64,000 nt of DNA from the NCBI RefSeq assembly GCF_003369915.1, contig NW_022881614.1, positions 2,873,001 to 2,937,000 of the forward strand. The letters run 5' to 3'. The stretch's first letter is position 1. Each line of letters begins with the position of its first letter. A model generated the notes under the pieces. That model searched no databases, was not told the origin of the DNA, and saw nothing but the letters and a program-made list of their open reading frames with translations. The DNA comes from Drosophila miranda (lineage: Eukaryota > Arthropoda > Insecta > Diptera > Drosophilidae). Shown here in pieces: positions 21,348 to 30,640 of this stretch. The position numbers were made by a program, and so were the translations under genes.

Positions 21348-22514
21348 TTAATTTTCATTACGGTCTACACAATATTTTGCGATTGCAGATCGTATCTGTT
21401 CTGCTGACTGATTAAAGTCAGCAGAACTGTTGCTGGTATCGGGCTGTTCGCGCTGCTCATTTGTTGCAAGCTCCCAATTTTCATTAATCGCGCTGTTGTG
21501 CATATTTAATATATTGTGTAAAATACAACAGCTCATTATTATGGCGCTATTATTTTTGTGGTGGCTATCAAGACCTTTTCCGAATATTCGAAATCTGGCT
21601 TTTAAATGCCCAAATGCATTTTCCACCACTGGCCTAGCTTTGGAAAGGTTGTAGTTAACCGTGCGCTATTCCAAAGAGGCGACTGTGGAAAACGGGTAAG
21701 GTTTCATCAGCTTTTTAGAAAACCTAAATGCCGAGTCCCCGATAAGCATTACAGGGACGTTTACTCCGCTTATTTCCTTAGCTTTCTCTTGGAGTAATGC
21801 CGATGCTTCGATATGTTTTGCAAGGCTTGACTTCTGGTATATCATCGAGTCATTGCACCTTCCTGCAGAGCCGATATTTACATATGTAAATCTGTATCTA
21901 AAAAGAATCGGATTTAAATAATTTAGGACATTAAACCAACTTGCTAAATACATATTTTTGTGCAAGATATTTGCATACCTATAAGTGCTCTGCAAAACTC
22001 GTGCAGGATATTACACACACTGTTTGGAGCTACACCGAAAAGCCTGCCAACTGTTCGGTACTGAGAGGACGAGCCCAAAGTGTATAGCGCAATGGCGATG
22101 CGCTTTTCCAAAGGAATTGCAGCTCGGCAGTTGGTGTCCTTCTTTCGCAGTACTTCAAGCCGATTCACTAAAATATCAAAGCAGGGCCTCTCCATTCGGA
22201 AACTCTCTTTGAAAAACGCCTCGTTGTTTTCTGGTACATCTTTCTCCAAAATGTCCCGAACCGCTTCTAAAACCATAAAATATGTCCTTGTACTTTAAAC
22301 TATGGTTGAAGTTAGTAGAAGTACTCACAAACGACTATAATCTTCCTGGCTTTTGTGTTTTTATGGCAGTCATCTGGGTCATCTCATCCTCGTCAATGTT
22401 AAAGTCATCATCGTCATCATCATTATTCATTGACAGCAACATTATTAGTTGGTGCAAGAAAATATTTTGCTGTTGAACCACAGCCGAAATAATTGCTATA
22501 TCTTCATCATCCAT
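21348..22514 (-). pseudogene. Harbinger transposase relic, unit D
   Basis: Shares the exon 2 one-base loss with B and C. GDSAF and VENAFG segments are open, and the C-terminus runs to the normal stop. The first Asp block is absent and the shared TAG is present. Confidence 0.82.
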
Positions 22515-23565
22515 TATAAGAAACAAGAATTAATAAATCTTCCGCGCAAATTTAATGAACTTGTTATTGGCATCAGCTGTTTTTGACGGATGGTGGATGG
22601 TGGCAGTGTGAATCGGAGTTTCACATCTGTCAAAAAATCCCACCATTCCCCCGGGATGGGCTCAGTGTGCAGAGCCTATAAACCGCACGTTTCTATGCGA
22701 TAGTTAGCCGATGGTTTTCAAACGCAACTCTGAATAATTGTCATTCACAATGGAAAAATGGTATTCACTGCGAAAACGTAAACAATGATTGTGACAAAAT
22801 TAACAAAAAAAAAAAACAACTACAGAACAGCTCGGAAGGACAGCAGACCAAAGTTTTGAAAAACTTATTAATAAAATGGATTTAGTGCCAGAAAACTCCT
22901 CCAGTGGTACGTTGAATAGATATATTTGTTTTTTATTGTTTATAATATATAATATTATTACACAATGCAGCAAACAAGAGAACAACAGCAGGCGCAGGGT
23001 GAAATGGAGTGCCGCGCTTAAGAGCCTGCTGATTGACATATGGAAGGAGAAAATTGAAGATTTGCGCGGACCACGCAAAAATTCACATGTGTAAATTAAG
23101 TTGTCCGTATGTCCAAGTAGCCTTAGCTGCTTGATGCGGTGGTCCTCGTGCGGGTTCCGTGGTATAGAATCCTTTATGAAGATTATGTTGGAGAGATAAC
23201 TGTCTCTCTTATCACTGGCCTTGTGGTACAGTGGTATAGAATTAATAATTCAAAGTGTTTACGGCTGGTTGCCGGAGCAAGGTTTATTAAGAAGCGTTAG
23301 CTTTCGTTATAAGAACAGAACTAAAACTAGGAGCCACCAGCAAGCTGTGGCATAAGCTGAATCAAAAGTATTTAATTGCCAAAGAATGCAAAGCTACAAA
23401 ATATATGTACTTAGAGCTACAAAGCTACAGTCGGTAAGCCGACTTGGCATAAGCGATAATGCTGATCTTGCGGCATGTGCAAGATATCAGATTACCGCCG
23501 GTTGACCGTCACATTCAGGGCGCTGAACTGAAGTTAGCTGATTTGGCATCTTGAGTGCAAACAAC

Positions 23566-23926
23566 ATGGAGCAGAGCACATTGGACAACGATAGTAAGTT
23601 TTATTAATTTATTGCAAAAAAAATATATTTCATTTAAGGTGTTCATTGCAGATCCTGATGAGTACTTTTCGGATATTATTGAGATGGACCTGGACGGATC
23701 TTGTAGCTCCAGCACCTTGTCTGGGCGTCCGCCAAAGAAAAAGAAAAAGACCGAAATTTCGTGGCTGGCAGAGATCGCCCAGGAGCGTCTCGAACAACAA
23801 AAGGACCACCACAGAAAGAAGGAGGAGCACGACGTTAGGCAGGAGAAGATGGTGCAGGACTTGATCAGCACCCAAACAAAATTCCAGAACGACTTATTAG
23901 AAGTTTTAAAAAATAAAAATAAATAA
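23566..23926 (+). CDS. Harbinger partner gene, coiled-coil C-terminal part, unit E
   Basis: Intact two-exon frame with the same predicted residues as unit B. The MADF exons of this unit (22876-23094) are frameshifted, so only this part could be translated. Confidence 0.62.
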
Positions 23927-23930
23927 GTTT

Positions 23931-25097
23931 TTAATTTTCATTACGGTCTACACAATATTTTGCGATTGCAGATCGTATCTGTTCTGCTGACTGATTAAAG
24001 TCAGCAGAACTGTTGCTGGTATCGGGCTGTTCGCGCTGCTCATTTGTTGCAAGCTCCCAATTTTCATTAATCGCGCTGTTGTGCATATTTAATATATTGT
24101 GTAAAATACAACAGCTCATTATTATGGCGCTATTATTTTTTTGGTGGCTATCAAGACCTTTTCCGAATATTCGAAATCTGGCTTTTAAATGCCCAAATGC
24201 ATTTTCCACCACTGGCCTAGCTTTGGAAAGGTTGTAGTTAAACGTGCGCTATTCCAAAGAGGCGAATGTGGAAAACGGGGAAGGTTTCATCAGCTTTTTA
24301 GAAAACCTAAATGCCGAGTCCCCGATAAGCATTACAGGGACGTTTACTCCGCTTATTTCCTTGGCTTTCTCTTGGAGTATTGCCGATGCTTCGATATGTT
24401 TTGCAAGGCTTGACTTCTGGTATATCATCGAGTCATTGCACCTTCCTGCAGAGCCGATATTTACATATGTAAATCTGTATCTAAAAAGAATCGGATTTAA
24501 ATAATTTAGGACATTAAACCAACTTGCTTAATACATATTTTTGTGCAAGATATTTGCATACCTATAAGTGCTCTGCAAAACTCGTGCAGGATATTACACA
24601 CACTGTTTGGAGCTACACCGAAAAGCCTGCCAACTGTTCGGTACTCAGAGGACGAGCCAAAGTGTATAGCGCAATGGCGATGCGCTTTTCCAAAGGAATT
24701 GCAGCTCGGCAGTTGGTGTCCTTCTTTCGCAGTACTTCAAGCCGATTCACTAAAATATCAAAGCAGGGCCTCTCCATTCGGAAACTCTCTTTGAAAAACG
24801 CCTCGTTGTTTTCTGGTACATCTTTCTCCCAAAATATCCCGAACCGCTTCTAAAACCATAAAATATGTCCTTGTACTTTAAACTATAGTTGAAGTTAGTA
24901 GAAGTACTCACAAACGACCATAATCTTCCTGGCTTTTGTGTTTTTATGGCAGTCATCTGGGTCATCTCATCCTCGTCAATGTTAAAGTCATCATCGTCAT
25001 CATCATTATTCATTGACAGCAACATTATTAGTTGGTGCAAGAAAATATTTTGCTGTTGAACCACAGCCGAAATAATTGCTATATCTTCATCATCCAT
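23931..25097 (-). pseudogene. Harbinger transposase relic, unit E
   Basis: Keeps the frame between exons 1 and 2 (FWEKDVPEN), like the lone copy. One base is missing near 24658 (GAGCCAAAG instead of GAGCCCAAAG), breaking exon 2 after YTLGSSS. First Asp block absent; shared TAG present. Confidence 0.82.
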
Positions 25098-25266
25098 TAT
25101 AAGAACCAAGAATTAATAAGTCTTCCGCGCAAATTTAATGAACTTGTTATTGGCATCAGCTGTTTTTGACGGATGGTGGATGGTGGATGGTGGCAGTGTG
25201 AATCGGAGTTTCACATCTGTCAAAAAATCCCACCATTCCCCCGGGATGGGCTCAGTGTGCAGAGCC

Positions 25267-25376
25267 TATAAAGAGAACGAGACCAGCTGCTGGCAACAAC
25301 AATAACAACAACAACAGAAACTTAATAGAAACAAGACGGAACAACTTCAATATTAAACCAAGACAAGTGCAGCGTC
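25267..25376 (+). promoter_or_regulatory. UBE3C 5' UTR with TATAAAG at the transposon junction
   Basis: Only 110 bp separate the array end from the UBE3C ATG. TATAAAG (25267-25273) sits at the exact junction. CAACAACAATAACAACAAC and AAACTTAATAG follow, typical of a fly 5' UTR. Upstream regulatory sequence must now come from the Harbinger unit or has been lost. Confidence 0.4.
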
Positions 25377-28300
25377 ATGTTTGGATTCGATGGCGAGTTC
25401 CGTCGTCGTCCGGTGCAAAGTCTTGGTGGCGCTTCGCATACACACGACCGGGAGACTGTGATACGGAAAGCAGCCGAGGAGCGACAGAAACGCAATGAGC
25501 TGCGCCAGAAGGCCAACGGCGCGGTGTTGCTGCAGTCCTATGCCCGTTCTTTCATTCATCGCCAGCGTCTCAAAAGGGCGGAGCGTGAGGCCTTTGACAT
25601 ATACCTCCAGATTCATCGCCACCGCCTGACGGAGGATGAGAGTCTGAATTTTCTGTTGCGTCGCCTCAACTTCTTCTACAGCAGTCGCGAAGCCAAGGAC
25701 GGCGAACGTTTGGTATGACTCGTAAAACTGTCAATTATATATTCCACTCGCTAGCCGGCTTATGCTTTGCTTTTCCAGATTGAAGTCTGTCAACAAATCC
25801 TGCGTAGCCCTGGCCGCCTATTGCAGCATTCAGCCTCGGATCCGATATGGCTGTTTCGTGTATGCAAGCTCCTAGACGCTTGCCTGCTCCAGCTGACGCT
25901 CTCCCAGGCTCCCCAGGCCATTCCCCTGCGAATGCTGGAAACCTTCACAACCGTCACCTCCGTGGAACGCTATGTGAACGATGAGACATTGCTGTTCAAA
26001 TATTTGGAGCGTGTGTTTGGGTTCCTAATCGCACGCAACTATTTCCATCGCTTGCGCAGGCTGCTGGATGAAAAATGCCCGCCGCTGGATGGGGAAACGC
26101 TGTATGCCCCCAGTCCGCAGGCCGATGCCCTACTCCATTTGCTGCTGCGTGTGTTGGCAGTGGCCAAACGAGCCTGTAATGGGGGCCAAGTATTGCCCGT
26201 GTCATTGCTCGTGTGCCAGAATTTCATAAAGGATATCCTGGCCACGCCCCACACGGATGCCATACGTTGTTTCGTACTCCCCTGCCTGGCAGAATATCCA
26301 GAGTTCCCATTCGATCTGCTGATGCGCTCGCTCATCGATCTCCTGGAAACAGCAGCGGTGACTGCGACATCGGAGTCAGATAGTGCGTCCAGTCGGCGCA
26401 GCTTCTTGTTCCATGGAGCAGACACGGGCAGCGGCGGCGCTAAGCAAACCGTGGCCCAACCAATGGATGCCTTGTTTACCTCATTCTTACTTAACTCTCT
26501 CTTGGTGCTCGACCGCAGGCAGCTGGGTAGGTCGCTACAAAAATATTGTATTTGAGTACCCGGATCAAATATCCATCATAAATTGTCTTGTGTCTGCAGC
26601 CACATTGCTGCAGAGTTCACTGCTCACTGTATACGTGCGAATCATAGCCGAAATGATGCCCAACATTCTGCTCCTTCCCAAGTCCACTCTACGAACGCAT
26701 GCCAATGCCCCGCATCGGCATGTGGACAGCGACAATGAATCGGATGAGGAGGAAGAGGAGGACCAGCCAGTCGCTCACACACTGGACTACGATATGGAGC
26801 AGACGCACGAGCGCGGAACTAAGCAGCAAGGAGCGTGACTGTCTGCTGGAGTCTATAGCCACACTGAACGAAACGGAGCGCGTGGATTTTATTGTCCAGC
26901 AGCTGGATCCTCACATTGAGCACAGCCAACTGATCTACGCCCTCTGCGAGATCTGCCACAACCTAATGATCTACAACAAACACGCAGTCTTCGAATATAA
27001 GTGAGAATATGGTCAATAATGAGCATTCAGTTAAGTAAACTTTTGCCCTTGCAGGCTGCTCTACACTCTGGCCTTCACTCCGAAGTTTATACGCGCCGTA
27101 TGGTTCAAGCTGGCCGCCGAATCCACACAGCTCGGTTTCTCAGCACCGCTTACCCTCATTTCCAAGGGGGTTGTGCGTAAGTGCTCTTTAAAATGAAAGA
27201 CAGCTTCTTTGGTTCCATTACAAATTGCCATTTCTTTCGCATTTCCACAGCGAAGCAGCAAGGAGTGGATCGCACCATTCCACTGTTGGCCACGTTTTGT
27301 ATGCTCTTTGGACGTCTGCTGCCCACTCTGCACGATGTAGAGTTTGTGGAGAATAAGCTGATGCCGACGACGCACGTTCGACTAATGCCATTCTCTATTG
27401 CAGAGATTGTGCAAATGTCGAAGACGCTTAAGGACATTAGTTTGGGCCTCGTGGAGCTGGCCTTTCCAGAAACGCGCAGCAATTTGGCCAACTATTGCAG
27501 CGTGTTGGGCACAGAGGCCGATGACAAAAAGCTGCGTCATCAGAAGCAGATCTGGGCCAATCTGCTCAATGTGCTTTGTGCTCAACCAAATACACACGCG
27601 TGACCTGCGCATGGGCATCTGTCCGGAGTCGCACTGGACTGTCAGCCGATTGGACCTGCCGCTCGATAGGCCAACCGATCTTCCCCTGACTCATAGCAGC
27701 CGTTTGCGCGGCATTCGTCCCTTTCAACCGATCCGGGACTTTACACGCGAAGACTTCGAGAACGGTCCGCCCATGTCCACCAAGCAGATACGCTCAATAA
27801 GCATTCTGCGCGAAATACCATTTGTGGTGGCCTTCAGCAAGCGTGTGAGCATTCTTCAAGGTCTGGTGGCAGCCAACAAGATGCGAGTACAGGGCCACTT
27901 ACAAGCCTTCCTCCAGGGTCCCTCCATTATGATCACTGTCTGGCGGACGCATCTATATGAAGATGCCTACGACAAGCTGCGCCCGGAGAATGGTATGCTC
28001 TCCCCTCCTATTCCATAATGTTTGATTTTAATGAAATTATCTTTCTTACAGAGCCGGATCTACGTCCGAAATTCCGCATACAGTTTGTCTCTTCGCTGGG
28101 TCTGGATGAGGCGGGAATTGATGGCGGCGGAGTTTTTCGCGAATTCCTATCAGAGCTTATCAAATCTGCATTCGATCCCAATCGGGGTTTTTTCATGTGA
28201 GGACATTAGCTATACCCAAGGGGGAAATCCCTTTATTCATTATATTGGCATTACCAGGGTAACCACGGACAACAAGCTTTATCCGAATCCGAATGTGGCA

Positions 28301-29188
28301 GATCTTTTTGGCGACTTTGAGAAACATTACTATTTCATTGGTCGCATTCTGGGCAAGGCGATATACGAGAATCTGCTCGTGGAGCTGCCGCTGGCCGAGT
28401 TCTTCCTGACAAAACTGGCTGGCAAATACTCGGATGTGGACATACATCAGTTGGCCTCGCTGGACCCGGAACTGTATCGCAATCTATTGTACTTGAAGGA
28501 CTATACGGGGGATGTCAGTGAACTGAATTTGGATTTCACGGTGGCCAGCAGCTCGCTGGGACAGACACAGATTGTCGAGCTGAAGCCGCAGGGCCAGAGC
28601 ACTCCGGTGACCAACTCAAATCGCATTGATTATATCCAGCTGATAGCCGACTATAAGCTCAATGTCCAGATACGTCGCCACTGCAATGCCTTCCGCAAGG
28701 GTCTGTCCAATGTCCTGCCCATCGAATGGCTGAAAATGTTCAGCAACAAGGAGCTGCAAATACTCATCTCTGGTGCTGAGATTCCGATCGATCTGGAGGA
28801 TCTCAAGAAGCACTGCAAGTACGGCGGCGAATACACGCCGGAGCATCCCTCGATTGTGGCCTTCTGGGAGGCATTAGAGGGCTTCGATGACCTGCAGCGC
28901 AGGCAGCTGCTAAAGTTCGTTACCAGCTGTTCTAGGCCACCGTTGTTGGGTTTTAAGGTGTGACCACTAGATGGAATTTCATTTGAACCTGTTTTATCTT
29001 ATATTAAATATCGTTTGCAGGACCTGGATCCTCCATTCTTCATACAAAATGCTGGAGATATGGAGCGCTTGCCTACGGCCAGCACCTGCACCAATCTGCT
29101 GAAGTTGCCGCCATTTAATACTGTGGAACAAATGCGCGAAAAGCTGCTCTATGCCATACAGTCCGGTGTGGGATTCGAGCTCAGCTAA
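25377..29188 (+). CDS. UBE3C: UBE3C-type HECT E3 ubiquitin ligase (fly CG3356 ortholog), two apparent frameshifts
   Basis: Eight exons: 25377-25712, 25779-26526, 26600-27000, 27055-27176, 27251-27992, 28052-28196, 28258-28957 and 29021-29188, all with GT-AG introns of about 50-75 bp. About 1120 codons, the usual UBE3C length. An IQ motif lies near residues 45-70 ([17 protein letters not shown]) and an acidic stretch [13 protein letters not shown] in exon 3. The HECT domain fills exons 5-8 ([38 protein letters not shown]) and the catalytic Cys is in [13 protein letters not shown] (codon 29087-29089). It transfers ubiquitin to proteasome substrates. Exon 3 loses frame near 26815, just before [11 protein letters not shown], and exon 5 near 27585, before IHTRDLRMG. 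Either would remove the HECT domain, so this is a pseudogene unless these are assembly errors. Confidence 0.9.
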
Positions 29189-29451
29189 TCTGACTCCCAC
29201 CTATACACCCACAGTACCACTCTCCCTTGAACAGGGTACACATATCCCCATACCCGGAAAACACGACTCCAATCCAAGGGACCCACTAGGCACACTGGTA
29301 CATAGGCAGGCGATGTAGGCGATGCAGACAGTGCATCTATTCCAGTTCTTCATAGTAAATATATATGTATATGTATAATGACTTACCTAAATACGATGTG
29401 TAAAGAATGAAGCTTTTGAGGTCTGTTTAGCAAGGTTTTTCTTTTGATTAT
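29189..29451 (+). other. UBE3C 3' flank
   Basis: Non-coding, repeat-free sequence after the stop. AGTAAATATATATG and TAATGACTTACC are the only AT-rich spots near a possible polyadenylation site; no canonical AATAAA is seen. Confidence 0.4.
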
Positions 29452-30253
29452 TATAACCGATACTCAAAATGAGTATTGGGGTATATTAGATTTGTGGTAA
29501 AAGTGGATGTGTGTAACGTCCAGAAGGAATCGTTTCCGACCCCATAAAGTATATATATTCTTGATCAGCATCAATAGCCGAGTCGATTGAGCCATGGCTG
29601 TCTGTCCGTCTGTCCGTCTGTCCGTCCGTCCGTCTGTCCGTCTGTCCGTCCCCTTCAGCGCCTAGTGCTCAAAGACTATAAGAGCTAGAGCAACGATGTT
29701 TTGGATCCAGACTTCTGTGATATGTCCCTGCTACAAAAATATTTCAAAACTTCGCCCCGCCCACTTCCGCCCCCACAAAGGACGAAAATCTGTGGCATCC
29801 ACAATTTAAAGATATGAGGAAACCAAAAACGTAGAATTGTAGAGAATGACCATATATTTAAGACTGCGGAATCTGAATTGGATCGTATTATTATTATAGC
29901 CAGCATCAAGAAAACAATTTCATTTTTTCTCGCCCTGTCTCTCTCTAACACACACGTAGCATAGGCGGCTTTGCTTAGAGTAAAACATTAGCGCCTAGAT
30001 CTCAGAGACTACAAAAGCTAGAGCAACCAAATTTGGTATCCACACTCCTAATATATCGGACCGAGACGAGTTTGTTTCAAAATTTCGCCACCCCCCCTTC
30101 CTCCAACGCAAAGGACGAAAATCTGGGGATATTCAAAAATCTCAGAGACTATTAAGGCTATAGTAACCAAATTTGGTATTCGCACTCCTGTTAGATCTTA
30201 CTATAAAACGTGTATCTCAAAATTTCGCCCTACCCCTTTCCGCCCACACAAAG
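29452..30253 (+). mobile_element. DINE-1/INE-1-like Helentron, diverged, 3'-truncated
   Basis: Begins with the palindromic ACCGATACTCAAAATGAG, then GTATATATATTCTTGATCAG and a (TCCG/TCTG) run near 29600-29650. It follows the full-length copy at 31412 through TTTGGTATCCACACTCC but is clearly more diverged. It ends where BEL sequence begins. Confidence 0.78.
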
Positions 30254-30640
30254 AACTAAACTAGGCTTCGCAGTGCGTCACTTTGAGCGCTGCTGCAGTG
30301 ACGTTATGTACTCCTCCTTCCACCGGGACCAAAAGAGCTGCTGCAGGTACGAAACGCGCTGCCAGCCGTCCAGGCGATCGAAGTTTAGCTGCGTGACGTC
30401 AGGCTCAGCGAACGAAGCAGGAGGGCCACCATTCAAGAAATGCGCTGGAGTTAGAACATCTAGATCGACAGGGCTCTCTGAAATTGAAACTAAAGGTCTT
30501 GAATTAATCACTGCCGTGATGTGGCACAACAGCGTCCGCAGCTCGTCAAATCCAAGAACCGAGTTGCCTATCGCACGGTAGAAGTGGTACTTGGCCGTCT
30601 TCACTGCAGCCTCCCATAGACCACCAAAATGAGGGGAGCG
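30254..30640 (-). pseudogene. BEL/Pao pol C-terminus (integrase end)
   Basis: Encodes FHYRA-type sequence: AKYHFYRAIGNSVLGFDELR, ITAVINSRPL, LTPAHFLNGG and WQRVSYLQQLFWSRWKEEYI. This is the conserved end of BEL/Pao integrases. The frame is open at the right border and continues, across the gypsy insertion at 30641-41156, into the integrase core at 41157 (IDWHFIPP then RSPHFGGLWEAAVK). The left end is truncated by the DINE. Confidence 0.88.

Larger units (their letters stand above)
20126..22676 (-). mobile_element. Harbinger array unit D
   Basis: 2551 bp, the shortest complete unit, owing to a deletion in the partner gene. Short-type junction at its left end. Its MADF piece (20336-20545) has the variant KERVEDLRG. 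Confidence 0.88.
12745..25266 (-). repeat. head-to-tail array of five PIF/Harbinger-derived units
   Basis: Five units in one orientation, with the transposase relic on minus and the partner gene on plus. Boundaries at the repeated end ...GCAGAGCC give unit A (partial) 12745-14923, B 14924-17539 (2616 bp), C 17540-20125 (2586), D 20126-22676 (2551) and E 22677-25266 (2590). Units look almost identical by eye. Each holds only the transposase-side terminal repeat; the Myb-side terminal repeat seen at 11942-12121 is missing at every internal junction. The array lies between the truncated 5'-nucleotidase exon and the UBE3C gene. Confidence 0.92.
22677..25266 (-). mobile_element. Harbinger array unit E (abuts UBE3C)
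   Basis: 2590 bp, short-type left junction. Its terminal region has an extra GGATGGT heptamer (three instead of two, 25171-25193). It ends ...GTGTGCAGAGCC directly before TATAAAGAGAAC, where host sequence begins. Confidence 0.88.

Noticed and set aside
29595..29655. Tetranucleotide TCCG/TCTG runs (also 31557, 59420, 60405) as a CRISPR-like or functional repeat
   Set aside because: Simple-sequence tract internal to DINE elements, present at the same place in each copy.
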